Positions 17,096 through 24,853 of a stretch of DNA of 64,000 bases are shown piece by piece. The notes beneath the pieces are model-generated. The model was not told the DNA's origin. It saw only the letters and a program-made list of their open reading frames with translations, and made no database searches. The stretch comes from Kitasatospora acidiphila (GTDB taxonomy: Bacteria; Actinomycetota; Actinomycetes; Streptomycetales; Streptomycetaceae): positions 4,144,501 through 4,208,500 of the forward strand of contig NZ_VIGB01000003.1 in assembly GCF_006636205.1 (NCBI RefSeq). The letters are read 5' to 3'. A program made the translations under genes and the position numbers. The first letter of the stretch is position 1. The number at the start of each line of letters is the position of its first letter.

Positions 17096-17452
17096 ATGAC
17101 CACCGCATCCCGCCCCGCCTTCCACCCGGTCCGCGACATTGCTCGCCGGGGGTGGTGGATCGCTCCCCTCATCGTCACCCTGATCACCCTGCCGCTGCTG
17201 GCTTACGACGGCCTGCTCGCCCTGCTGTCGCCGATGGCCTACGACCCCTGCGACTCCGGCGGCTGCCCGCAGACCGGCCAGCACATCGTGCTGGCGGTGG
17301 CCTGCCTGCCGGTGGCCCTGCTGCTCTGGATCGGCAGCTGGCCGGCCGCGCGGTCGGCCGGCCCGGCCCTCAGGTCCACCCTGTACCTGCTGGCACCTGC
17401 TGCTGCGCTGCTGTCACTGGTGTCGTTCTGCACGATCCCGATCGGGCGGTGA
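17096..17452 (+). CDS. Small membrane protein, tandem paralogue 1
   Basis: A 118-residue protein with three likely transmembrane segments: WWIAPLIVTLITLPLLAYDG (about residues 20-40), IVLAVACLPVALLLWIGSW (about 66-84) and STLYLLAPAAALLSLVSFC (about 94-112). The extracytoplasmic loop between the first two carries a conserved CDSGGCPQTGQH motif with two Cys residues that could bridge. It is paralogous to the next gene (loop CDPGGCPQSDQH). No known function. The shared upstream elements suggest the pair arose by duplication including the promoter. Confidence 0.75.
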   Translation: MTTASRPAFHPVRDIARRGWWIAPLIVTLITLPLLAYDGLLALLSPMAYDPCDSGGCPQTGQHIVLAVACLPVALLLWIGSWPAARSAGPALRSTLYLLAPAAALLSLVSFCTIPIGR

Positions 17453-17531
17453 CCGAGCGCCCCGCGGCCAACTGCCCTGGTGCACGGCCCCGGAGTGGCC
17501 ATTCGGACTTGACGGCCAGTCAGCCGGGTGC

Positions 17532-17560
17532 GGGTACTCAGAGCGCTTTCGAGTATCCGG
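17532..17560 (+). promoter_or_regulatory. Degenerate copy of the palindromic element upstream of 17602
   Basis: GGGTACTCAG (17532-17541) keeps the right arm of the palindrome, but the left arm has decayed. TTCGAGTATCCGG (17548-17560) matches the second element of the 17096 promoter and lies at almost the same distance from the ATG. Confidence 0.5.
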
Positions 17561-17601
17561 CCCCTGGCCGGAACGGGTCGGCACACGAGACGATCGGCGA
17601 C

Positions 17602-17922
17602 ATGAACCCAGACCGCCCGCGCTGGTGGCTCAGCGCCACCATCTGCACCGCGATCACCATGCCGCTGATCGCCTTCGCCGGCTTCTTCGCGATCCTCTCA
17701 CCCTTCGCCTATGACGACTGCGACCCCGGCGGCTGCCCGCAGAGCGACCAGCACATCACGGCGGGACTCATCTGCCTGGCGGTGTCCCTCGTGCTGCTGG
17801 TCGCCGCCTGGCCGGCCGCGCGGTTCCACAGGGAGGGCGTCAGGTCCACGCTGTATCTGCTCGCCCCCACCGCGGCGCTGGCGTCGCTGGCCATGCTCGC
17901 GAGCACGCCGGCCGGCCACTGA
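17602..17922 (+). CDS. Small membrane protein, tandem paralogue 2
   Basis: A 106-residue three-TM protein with the same layout as its upstream neighbour: ATICTAITMPLIAFAGFFAI, then the loop CDPGGCPQSDQH, then ITAGLICLAVSLVLLVAAWP, a basic connector (RFHREGVRSTLYLLAP), and a final hydrophobic stretch ending TPAGH. The paired Cys residues in the loop are kept. The ATG at 17602 was chosen because it gives the same N-terminus as the paralogue. Function unknown; expression probably parallels the neighbour because the upstream elements are shared. Confidence 0.75.
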   Translation: MNPDRPRWWLSATICTAITMPLIAFAGFFAILSPFAYDDCDPGGCPQSDQHITAGLICLAVSLVLLVAAWPAARFHREGVRSTLYLLAPTAALASLAMLASTPAGH

Positions 17923-17955
17923 CCGGGCGTCCACCCACCACTACCGGGTCACCCC

Positions 17956-18704
17956 TCACCGCGCCACCGCCGCCCTGCTGTGCGCCACCGCCGCAGCGGC
18001 GAAGCCCCGGATCAGCGGGTGCACATCGCCCGTGAGCGGGGCCAGCTCCGGCTGGAAGAGCGTGGCCAGGAAGAACGGGTGCTCCGGCAGTTCGACGATC
18101 CGCAGCTCGCCCGCTTCGTCCCGACCGCTGAACCGCATGCCGTGCCGCTCCAGCACCGGCAGGTAGTCCGGCGCCGCACCGTAGTTGCAGTGGTACCGCT
18201 CCTGGGTGCGCCGGTCGGCGAGCAGCCGCTCGGCCAGGGTGTCCGGGGCCACCAGCACGGCGCCCTCGTGGCCGACCAGCGAGCAGCTCAGCGGCGTGAT
18301 CACGGCCTGCTCGGTGCCCGGGTCGTTCTCCGCGTGCCCGGCCGCGTCCAGCCCGCAGACGTCACGGGCGAACTCCAGGATCGCGTGCTGGAACCCGGCG
18401 CAGGTGCCCAGGAACGGGATGCCCTGCTCGCGCGCCGTCCGGGCGGCGTTCAGCGCGCCCTGCTCGCTGCGGTAGGGGCTGCCGGGCAGCAGCCAGACGC
18501 CGTCGAAGCCGGCCACGCCGTCGGCCGCGACCTCCTCCGTAGCCAGCTCCTCGGTGGCAGCCAGTAGGCGTCCAGCGCCAGCCGGTGGCGCTCGGCCAGG
18601 GCGGCCAGCAGGTCGGGGATGTTGGCGTGGGAGCGGACGTTCGGGGAGCGGTCGCCGACCAGCGCCAGCCGCGCCGCAACAAGGGTCTCGGTCATGCCCG
18701 CCAT
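17956..18704 (-). pseudogene. CTP synthase C-terminal-like amidotransferase protein, frameshifted
   Basis: A class I glutamine-amidotransferase-like protein of the family named after the CTP synthase C-terminus. The N-terminal part begins MTETLVAARLALVGDRSPNV and continues PDLLAALAERHRLALDAYWL. One base is missing near 18556, and the second part continues in another frame: TEEVAADGVAGFDGVWLLPG, then IPFLGTCAGFQHAILEFARD with the nucleophile-position Cys, and PEHPFFLATLFQPELAPLTG with the His region near the end. The length of 749 nt fits one lost base. ATG 18704 is used; ATG 18695 is also possible. The exact reaction is unknown. Divergent to the LysR gene. Confidence 0.8.
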
Positions 18705-18772
18705 GCTGCCCCGGCCGACAAGGTCAGCGCCAACGATGATTCCTGCACTCGACATCAGCAATGCTTATCCCC

Positions 18773-19654
18773 ATGGATCCGCACCTGCTCCGCACCTTCG
18801 TCGCCGTGGCGCGCGAGGGCTCCTTCTCGGCCGCCGCCCAGGAGCTCGGCTACACCCAGTCCGCCGTCTCCCAGCAGATCGCGGCGCTGGAGGCCGACCT
18901 CGGCGTGCCGCTGCTCACCCGCCGCCCGGTCGCGCCGACCGAGGCCGGCACCCGGCTGCTGGAGCACGCCGGACCGCTGCTGCTCCGACTGGCCGCGGTA
19001 CGCACCGAGTTGACCCGACTGGCCGCCGCACCCAGCGCCCGGTTGGCGATCGGCCTCACCCCGCTGGCCGCCACCGACCGGCTCGCCGCAGCACTCGCCC
19101 GGCTGCGCGCCGACCTGCCGCAGCTGCTGGTCACCCTGGAGACCCTGCCGACCGCGCGGGCGCTCGCGGGGCTCGCCACCGGTGAGCTCGACCTGGTCCT
19201 GCTGGACGGCATCGCGGCCCCCACCGACCCGCTCCACCTGCCGGAGGCCGACCAGACCCCGGGCAGCGTGCTGATGGTCGCCGAGGAGCCGCTGCTGCTC
19301 GCCCTCCCGGACGGCCACCCGCTGGCCGGGCGACGGGAGTCGGGGCTGCCCGAGCTGGTCGATGCCCGCTGGATCGACGCCCCCGAGGCCGCCGTCCCGC
19401 TCGCCGCCCTGCGGGCTGCCGCCCACACCGACGGCTTCCGCCCGCACCTGCGATACCAGGGCACCGACCCGCACGCCCTGACCGCCCTGATCGCGGCCGG
19501 CCACGGCCTCGCCATCCTCCCCCGCCGCGCCGTCGACCCCAGGCTGACCGGCGTGCCGATCGGCCGCCCCCGCCTGCTCCACCGCACCGAACTGCGTCTG
19601 CCCCACCCGGGCACCCCGGCCGGGCGGCGGCTGGTCGAGCTGCTGAGCGACTGA
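18773..19654 (+). CDS. LysR-family transcriptional regulator
   Basis: A 293-residue LysR regulator. The N-terminal winged HTH is textbook: MDPHLLRTFVAVAREGSFSA, then AAQELGYTQSAVSQQIAALE (about residues 1-60). A type-2 periplasmic-binding-like effector domain follows (about 90-290). The ATG at 18773 matches the usual LysR start; an ATG four codons upstream is possible. It is divergent to the amidotransferase-like gene, 68 bp away, which is the normal arrangement for a LysR target. The inducer is unknown. Confidence 0.93.
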   Translation: MDPHLLRTFVAVAREGSFSAAAQELGYTQSAVSQQIAALEADLGVPLLTRRPVAPTEAGTRLLEHAGPLLLRLAAVRTELTRLAAAPSARLAIGLTPLAATDRLAAALARLRADLPQLLVTLETLPTARALAGLATGELDLVLLDGIAAPTDPLHLPEADQTPGSVLMVAEEPLLLALPDGHPLAGRRESGLPELVDARWIDAPEAAVPLAALRAAAHTDGFRPHLRYQGTDPHALTALIAAGHGLAILPRRAVDPRLTGVPIGRPRLLHRTELRLPHPGTPAGRRLVELLSD

Positions 19655-19692
19655 CGTACTTCTCAGCTACTGACGTACCGTCGAGACGTCAG
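19651..19692. promoter_or_regulatory. Operator-like repeats before the ABC operon
   Basis: CTGACGTAC occurs at 19651 and again at 19670. The second copy also forms an inverted repeat, CTGACGT (19670-19676) with ACGTCAG (19686-19692), separated by 9 bp. All lie within 65 bp of the ATG at 19716. They probably bind a regulator of the ABC genes. Confidence 0.5.
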
Positions 19693-19715
19693 CGAACGCT
19701 CCTGGGGGACCACGC

Positions 19716-20438
19716 ATGGCCAAGCGCCTCAAACCAGTTCAGCCACTTCTACCGCTCCTGCGGGCGACCGACCTGCGGGTCAGCGCGGGCGGCCGGCAGT
19801 TGCTCGCCGTACCGTCCGTCAGCGTGCCGGCGGGCGGCTGCCTCGGACTGGTCGGCGTCAACGGGTCCGGCAAGTCCACGCTGCTCAAGGCGCTCGCCGG
19901 GCTGCTCCGCCCGGACCAGGGCACCGTGCTGCTGGACGACCGCCCGGTCCGGGAGCACGAGCTCAGCTTCCGGCAGCAGGTGGGCGTCTTCCTGGACGAC
20001 GCCGCGTGCTTCCCCGACCTCACCGTGGCCGAGCACGTGCGGATGGTCGCCACCGCCCACGGGCTCGGCCCGACCGCCGCCGAACGCTGCGAGCAGGTGC
20101 TGGACCTGCTGAGCCTGCGGCACCGGGCGGACGCCTTCCCCGACACCCTCTCCGCCGGGCAGCGCCAACTGCTGCTGCTCTCCGCCGTGTTGGTCCGCCC
20201 GGCCCGGCTGCTCCTGCTGGACGAACCGGAGCAGCGGCTGGACACCGGCGCCCGGGAACGCCTGGCGGACGTGCTGCGCAAGACCATGGCCGACGGCACG
20301 GCGATCGTCATGGCCGTCCACGACCGGCAGTTGCTCGGCCGGCTCGCCGACCAGGTGCTGGTACTGGACGACGGCCGCGTGGTCTACCACGGTCCGACCG
20401 CAGAAGTGATCAACCGGGGTGCCACGCCATGGCACTGA
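19716..20438 (+). CDS. ABC transporter ATP-binding protein
   Basis: A 240-residue ABC ATPase. Walker A is GVNGSGKST (about residue 47), the signature is LSAGQRQ (about 150), Walker B is LLLLDEPE (about 172), and the switch His is in MAVHDRQ (about 205). A Gln-loop-like segment is at FRQQVGVFLDDAACFPD. It pairs with the large membrane protein that starts 10 bp before this gene's stop. The ATG at 19716 follows CTGGGGGACCACGC. Exporter-type architecture is likely; the substrate is unknown. Confidence 0.92.
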   Translation: MAKRLKPVQPLLPLLRATDLRVSAGGRQLLAVPSVSVPAGGCLGLVGVNGSGKSTLLKALAGLLRPDQGTVLLDDRPVREHELSFRQQVGVFLDDAACFPDLTVAEHVRMVATAHGLGPTAAERCEQVLDLLSLRHRADAFPDTLSAGQRQLLLLSAVLVRPARLLLLDEPEQRLDTGARERLADVLRKTMADGTAIVMAVHDRQLLGRLADQVLVLDDGRVVYHGPTAEVINRGATPWH

Positions 20439-22081
20439 CGGAGCGTCAACTCATTGCGGACACCGCCCGGGAGACGGTCGAGGAGCTGCGGCGCACCCGG
20501 GCCCGGCGGATGGTGCGTCCGGTCGGCGATCGCACCCAGCGGATCTGGATCGCCCTGATCACCGCCGCGCTGCTGGTGTGCATGGTGGCCGGGCCGGTCG
20601 GCACCCTGTCCAAGGCGGCCGGTGCGGTGCTCGCGCACGCCCAACACGGCCGACTCCCCGGGCTGTTGGTCGGCCTCACCACGCTGGCCACGGCCGGGCT
20701 GCTCCGGCTGTCGCTCTGGCTCGGCCCGATCGTGCTGCCCGCGCCGGAACTCAGCTGGCTGCTGCCGCTTCCGGTGGACCGCCGCTGGCTGCTGCGACCG
20801 CGCCTGTCGGCGGCGCTGCTCGCCGCCGGGACGGCCGGCGCCGTGCTGGGCGCGGCGTGCGGGGCGATGGCCGCATCGGGGGGCCGTCCGAGCCCGGTCG
20901 GAATCGGGCTCGCCATGGCGGTCGGCCTGCTGCTGGCCTGGCTGACCGCGGCCATCGGCGTGCTGGCCGAGGGTTCGGCGCGCTGGGCCCGGCTGGTGCG
21001 GGCCGGCTCCACGCTGCTCGGCCTGGCGGGCCTCGCCGACCTGCTGGCCGGCCACCGGCCGGTGCTGTCCGACGTCCTGGCCGCCTCCGGCCCGTGGGGC
21101 TGGGCGGGCCGGGCGATCGGCGGCACGGCGGGCGGCTCCGCTCCGGTCCCGCTGCTCGCCGCCCTGGCCCTGGCCGGCGTCACCGCCCTGGCCGTCACCG
21201 CCGCCGACCGCTCACTGGCCACCCTGCCGACCGGCGATCTGGCGCTCCGCTCCCGGGCGGCCGGCCGGGCCCACATCGGCCTGCTGCTGCTCGACTTCCG
21301 GCAGATCGCGCTGGTCGCCCAGGCCGCCGCCCGCGCCCGGCGGACCGGCCCCGGGCTGCGGCTCCCGATGCCCCGCTCCCGGCTGCTGATCCTGCCCTGG
21401 CGCGACGCCACCGCCCTGCTGCGGCGCCCCGGCCGCCTGGTCGCCGCCGCGGCCTGGTCGGCCGGCACCGTCGCACTGCTGCACGCGACCCGCCTGTGGG
21501 CAGCACAGACCCACCCCGACCCGCTGACCGCCGCCTGGCTGGGCAGCCTGCTGAGCCTCGGGCCGTACCTGGCGGCCGCCGCGCTGGTGGAACCCGCCCG
21601 CGAGGAGACCGACCGGCCGGCCCGCACCGCCCTGCTCCCGTTCACCCCGGCCCGGATCGCCCTGTCCCACCTGGTGGTGCCGACCGCCCTGATGGCGCTG
21701 CTCGGCGCGGCGGCCGCCACCGCGACCGCGCTGCTGATCGGCGCCCCGCCCGTCGTGCTGCTCGCCGTGCTGCTGCTCCTCACCGCGGGCGCCCCCGCCG
21801 GCATCGGCGCCGCCCTGCTGGGCGCCTATCGCGGACCGCTGCGCTACGAGCTGATGGCCGTCTCCGCGGACCCGTACGGTGCGGTCCCGTTCGTCCTCTG
21901 GTACTGCGCCCCGGCCCTGGTCACGGTCGCCGTGGCCGCCCCGCTGCTCTGGCACGCCGCCACCGCCACGACCCTGACCGCCGGCACCGCCCTCGCGCAG
22001 TTCGCCGTCTCCGCCGCCCTGGCCATCGCGCTCACCGTCTGGCGCGTCATCAGCTCGGTGAGCCGCCAGACCGCACCCTGA
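20429..22081 (+). CDS. ABC transporter permease-like polytopic membrane protein
   Basis: A 550-residue integral membrane protein with about 11-12 hydrophobic segments, for example RIWIALITAALLVCMVAGPV near the N-terminus, LLAALALAGVTALAVTAAD in the middle and LAQFAVSAALAIALTVWRVI at the C-terminus. It resembles the actinobacterial DUF6297-type permeases encoded with a single ATPase; that assignment is from general resemblance. Its start overlaps the ATPase stop by 10 bp, which implies coupling. The 3' end overlaps the converging PAP2 gene by 32 bp. Confidence 0.8.
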   Translation: MALTERQLIADTARETVEELRRTRARRMVRPVGDRTQRIWIALITAALLVCMVAGPVGTLSKAAGAVLAHAQHGRLPGLLVGLTTLATAGLLRLSLWLGPIVLPAPELSWLLPLPVDRRWLLRPRLSAALLAAGTAGAVLGAACGAMAASGGRPSPVGIGLAMAVGLLLAWLTAAIGVLAEGSARWARLVRAGSTLLGLAGLADLLAGHRPVLSDVLAASGPWGWAGRAIGGTAGGSAPVPLLAALALAGVTALAVTAADRSLATLPTGDLALRSRAAGRAHIGLLLLDFRQIALVAQAAARARRTGPGLRLPMPRSRLLILPWRDATALLRRPGRLVAAAAWSAGTVALLHATRLWAAQTHPDPLTAAWLGSLLSLGPYLAAAALVEPAREETDRPARTALLPFTPARIALSHLVVPTALMALLGAAAATATALLIGAPPVVLLAVLLLLTAGAPAGIGAALLGAYRGPLRYELMAVSADPYGAVPFVLWYCAPALVTVAVAAPLLWHAATATTLTAGTALAQFAVSAALAIALTVWRVISSVSRQTAP

Positions 22082-22753
22082 GCGTTCGGGCCTTCCTGCT
22101 GTCCCTCAGCTCAGCGGGCGGCGTGGGCGCCGCCCGGGCGGCGGTCAGCACCGGGGACAGCGCGCCCGTGCGCAGCCGGGCCACCAGCGGAAGGGCGATG
22201 CGGCCCAGGATCCGGCTGGCCAGATAGGCGACGGGGAGGGCGAGGATGGCGGCGCCGACCACGTCGTGGGGTAGTGGTCGCCGAGGTAGACGCGGGTGAA
22301 GCCCTCGAACACCGCGAAGGCGGCGGCGATCACCGACAGGCGCCGGTCGAGCGCCCACAGGGCGGCCACGGTGGCGAAGGCGGTGGTGGAGTGGCCGCTC
22401 GGGAAGGCGTAGTCGCTCGGGGCGGGGCAGGCGTCGACGAAGTAGTCGTGCGGCAGCCCGTAGCAGGGTCGCGCCTCGGCGACCAGCTTCTTCGCCACCT
22501 CGGCGACGGCAAAGGCGAAGCCCACGGCCACCGGCGCGGCCATCGCGAGGGTCATGGTGGAGTTGTCGCGGCGACGGGCGTTCCACCAGCCGATCACCAT
22601 GAGCACCGCGAACACCCCGAGCCCCGCGTTGGTCCACAGGTCGATCGGGGTGTTGAGCCACCTCGTGCCGCGCGCGAAGTCGGTGACGGCGGTGAACAGC
22701 GAGCCGTCGATACCGGAGCCGTCGAAGGCGAGGTGGACCGCGGAGTTGGTCAT
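22050..22753 (-). pseudogene. PAP2-family phosphatase, frameshifted
   Basis: A membrane-bound lipid or undecaprenyl-diphosphate-type phosphatase. All three PAP2 motifs are visible: KKLVAEARP (about residue 92), PSGHSTTAF (about 120), and RVYLGDHYP followed, after one missing C near 22270, by HDVVGAAILALPVAY. The catalytic His and Asp of motif 3 therefore straddle the shift. Hydrophobic segments surround the motifs. The corrected frame ends at 22050, inside the converging permease gene. The 704-nt length confirms a one-base loss. An inverted repeat 75-96 nt upstream of the start may control it. Confidence 0.83.
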
Positions 22754-23143
22754 CGGCGGGATCCTTCAAAGTCGAGCCTGCGGGCGGGACCGAGATACCG
22801 GCCGGCATCCGCTACGGCGACGAGCATCCTTCTACATCCACGTAGAAGGTCTGCGTCACTGTAGATGATGAACATAAGGGAACCAAGCCGTGAACTCCCG
22901 GGGTTACCCCCCGAGGCTATCGCCGCAGAAACCGCCCACCGACGCCGGGCACTCGGCCGCGTCGATCACCTGGGACGACCCGATCCGCCCGCCCGGCCCG
23001 GCCGCCGCCCAGCCCTCGTCGACCTGGCTCCCCACCGCCCTCGCCCGGCCCCTGGGCGCAGCCGAGCGCCGCCGCAGGGCTGTTGCCCGCCCGCAGCCAC
23101 GGAAAGGCTGATGCCGCGGTTCTCCAGCGGCTACCCCGGCCCC
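22754..23143. other. Intergenic region with operator only
   Basis: Holds the inverted repeat at 22828-22849 and otherwise no gene I can support. Short frames here lack convincing start signals or family features. Confidence 0.5.
22828..22849. promoter_or_regulatory. Inverted repeat upstream of the PAP2 gene
   Basis: CCTTCTAC (22828-22835) and GTAGAAGG (22842-22849) are perfect 8-bp arms with a 6-bp spacer; a further half-site-like TGTAGA follows about 10 bp on. The layout suits a MarR- or BlaI-like dimer, but this is a guess. Confidence 0.5.
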
Positions 23144-23368
23144 TCAGCGGGAGCCGAAGGGCGGAGTCACTTCGGTCCTGTCCCAAGCCACGCAGGCGAT
23201 CATGAACAGGGGGAAGCTGTGAACCCGTTCTCCGTCTTCCTCAACCCGGACATGCAGCCACTGGTCCTCCATCGCGACCTCGAGGTCCTGCATCTCGCCT
23301 TGGTAGACGGTGCTTTCGATCTCGACTCGCTGGTGGAAGAAGACCGTCGCGGACATGTATGCGCTCAT
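23144..23368 (-). CDS. Small acidic hypothetical protein
   Basis: A 74-residue soluble protein opening MSAYMSATVFFHQRVEIEST and ending RTEVTPPFGSR, with an acidic centre (EDQWLHVRVEEDGER). Codon use is typical of the host, and the frame is much more protein-like than the overlapping frames. I do not recognise a domain. The ATG at 23368 is used; an internal ATG at 23356 would remove four residues. It is divergent to the cold-shock gene 365 bp away. Confidence 0.6.
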   Translation of the reverse strand: MSAYMSATVFFHQRVEIESTVYQGEMQDLEVAMEDQWLHVRVEEDGERVHSFPLFMIACVAWDRTEVTPPFGSR

Positions 23369-23608
23369 GGAACCAGGGTGCGCGCGGCCACGCGGGCCCG
23401 CATTCCGAGGCCTGCGGCCCTCTTGCCGAGCGCTGCTCGGTGCACCTCCCGCCCTGGGGTGCCGTGCGGGCTTCCCGTCGCAGTTGTCCACAGCCTGTGG
23501 GGCGGCACGCTGAATATTCGGCGAGGAATCCGTGCGCATTGCCTCCGTGCCGCGGGCTCGGCCCGGGTGTAGCGTCGTAGCTAGAGCAGTCGTGGTTCCG
23601 AAGTCGTT

Positions 23609-23636
23609 CGCCCGCGGTGGTTGCCGCGGGCGTTTT
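23609..23636 (+). terminator. Terminator-like hairpin in the leader of cold-shock gene 1
   Basis: CGCCCGCGG (23609-23617) and CCGCGGGCG (23624-23632) form a 9-bp GC stem with a 6-nt loop, followed by TTTT. It lies about 100 nt before the cold-shock ATG, so it would act as an attenuator within the leader unless the promoter is downstream. Further stems follow: CCCGCA/TGCGGG and a longer-range CCGGACC/GGTCCGG pairing. Confidence 0.6.
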
Positions 23637-23732
23637 GCTGTCCAGCACATGCCTCTCCGGACCTTGGCGATCACCTCCGCGTGGGCCCGCAATCGTGCGG
23701 GTCCGGCAACCGCCTCGAAGAGGAGACAAGCA

Positions 23733-23936
23733 ATGGCTACCGGAACCGTGAAGTGGTTCAACGCTGAGAAGGGCTTCGGCTTCATCGAGCAGGACGGCGG
23801 CGGCCCCGACGTGTTCGCCCACTACTCGAACATCGACGCGCAGGGCTTCCGTGAGCTGCAGGAAGGCCAGAAGGTCGAGTTCGACGTCGTGCAGGGCCAG
23901 AAGGGCCCGCAGGCGGAGCGCATCCGCCTTGTCTGA
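23733..23936 (+). CDS. Cold-shock protein (CspA family), copy 1
   Basis: A 67-residue single cold-shock domain that binds single-stranded RNA or DNA as a chaperone. RNP1 is KGFGFIEQ (residues 15-22) and RNP2 is DVFAHY (about 30-35). The sequence begins [19 protein letters not shown]. The ATG at 23733 follows AAGAGGAGACAAGCA. It is closely similar to the copy at 62481. A structured leader with a terminator-like hairpin precedes it, and a strong bidirectional terminator follows. Confidence 0.97.
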   Translation: MATGTVKWFNAEKGFGFIEQDGGGPDVFAHYSNIDAQGFRELQEGQKVEFDVVQGQKGPQAERIRLV

Positions 23937-23947
23937 CGCCTGACGCA

Positions 23948-23984
23948 GAATGGCCCGCACCCCGGCATCGGGGGCGGGCCATTC
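23948..23984. terminator. Bidirectional terminator
   Basis: Perfect 11-bp arms GAATGGCCCGC (23948-23958) and GCGGGCCATTC (23974-23984) plus an inner CCCC/GGGG pairing. It serves the cold-shock gene on the plus strand and the gene ending at 24001 on the minus strand. Confidence 0.85.
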
Positions 23985-24000
23985 GTCGGTGTGGTCAGAC

Positions 24001-24297
24001 TCAGCTCGCCCCGACCTTCTGCAAGCCGGCCTGGACCTCGTCGAAGTTCATCACCGGCATGAAGGTCACCTTGGCACCAAGGTCCTGGAAGAACGGCTCA
24101 GCGACGGTCGGGATGTCGGACGGCTCATCGAGCTCGAAGACGACGTAGGCGGTACGCATCCCGTCCTTCGTTCCGAAGTACGCAGCCTCCGGCTTGATCC
24201 GCTCGAAGACCGACTTCATGGTGTGGGCCAGCGTCTTGCCCGTGATCGCCTTGTTCGCCTTCTCGGTGTCCATCTGGACCGTCAGCAGCACCCTCAT
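24001..24297 (-). CDS. Small alpha/beta hypothetical protein
   Basis: A 98-residue soluble protein beginning MRVLLTVQMDTEKANKAITG. The strand-helix-strand pattern (GMRTAYVVFELDEPSDIPTV, then ERIKPEAAYFG before it) suggests a ferredoxin-like dimeric barrel, as in NIPSNAP- or EthD-like proteins. I cannot name a family. The ATG at 24297 has AGGTGGAACGACC upstream. It lies downstream of the peptide-operon terminator on the same strand, so it is likely transcribed separately. Confidence 0.72.
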   Translation of the reverse strand: MRVLLTVQMDTEKANKAITGKTLAHTMKSVFERIKPEAAYFGTKDGMRTAYVVFELDEPSDIPTVAEPFFQDLGAKVTFMPVMNFDEVQAGLQKVGAS

Positions 24298-24501
24298 GGT
24301 CGTTCCACCTCTGGTTGGCGTTCGGCACACACGTGCCTCATTCAGATCGTGGCCGTGATCCGCGGCCCCGGCGGCCGGAGTAAGGCATCAGAGGGACCAT
24401 CAGGTCGTGAGCGCTGACCCCGGCTGCGGCATTCGCCAGACCGGCGGAGGCTCGGAAGCGAGGCCCCGACCACTAAGTAGCCGATCGCAACCCAGACGGC
24501 A

Positions 24502-24547
24502 GAACCGGGCGCCCCCGGGCACAGGTGCCCCGGAAAGCGCCCGGTTC
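24502..24547 (-). terminator. Strong terminator of the peptide operon
   Basis: GAACCGGGCGC and GCGCCCGGTTC are perfect 11-bp outer arms (24537-24547 and 24502-24512). An inner stem of CCGGGGCAC with GTGCCCGG closes the loop. It lies 15-60 nt past the stop of the last peptide gene. Confidence 0.85.
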
Positions 24548-24561
24548 CTCGGGCCGGCGAC

Positions 24562-24741
24562 TCAGTCGGTGTCGTCGAACGCACCGTTGAACTGGTGCAC
24601 CGCGAACGCCAAGCGGTCGTGGCCGCCGCCGTCGTTGGAGTCGTTGTCGTCCAGGTTGCCCACCGAGTGGTCGTGGGCCGACCCGCTCTCGTCAGCCGCG
24701 TGGACCACGGTGATGTCCTCCGGGTTCAGTGATTTCGCCAT
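24562..24741 (-). CDS. Putative RiPP precursor peptide B
   Basis: A 59-residue peptide with no Cys. Residues 1-13 (MAKSLNPEDITVV) are identical to those of peptide A, as are H23-D24, residues 28-37 (GNLDDNDSND), G39-G40, D42 and the last four residues (DDTD). The variable part is residues 43-55 (RLAFAVHQFNGAF). The two peptides have exactly the same length. The ATG at 24741 follows GAGGAGGAAGAG, a very strong ribosome-binding site. It is the last gene of the operon before the terminator. Leader/core layout, conserved ends and variable centre are typical of RiPP precursors; the final product is unknown. Confidence 0.75.
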   Translation of the reverse strand: MAKSLNPEDITVVHAADESGSAHDHSVGNLDDNDSNDGGGHDRLAFAVHQFNGAFDDTD

Positions 24742-24768
24742 CTCTTCCTCCTCTCTGGTCATGTCGCA

Positions 24769-24794
24769 CCTGCCGCCGGACACCCGCCGGCAGG
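24769..24794 (-). repeat. Hairpin between the two precursor genes
   Basis: CCTGCCG (24769-24775) pairs with CGGCAGG (24788-24794), with further partial GC pairing inside. It sits in the 112-nt gap between the peptide genes and could set their mRNA ratio by processing or partial termination. Confidence 0.45.
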
Positions 24795-24853
24795 CCCTCG
24801 CACACTGCGAAAGCTCGAAGAACGCGGCCGCGCCGGAGCGGGCCCTTCCGGGC

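Noticed and set aside
22865-23111. Plus-strand frames after the PAP2 promoter
   Set aside because: No convincing ribosome-binding site, Pro/Arg-rich composition typical of non-coding frames in GC-rich DNA, and no family resemblance.
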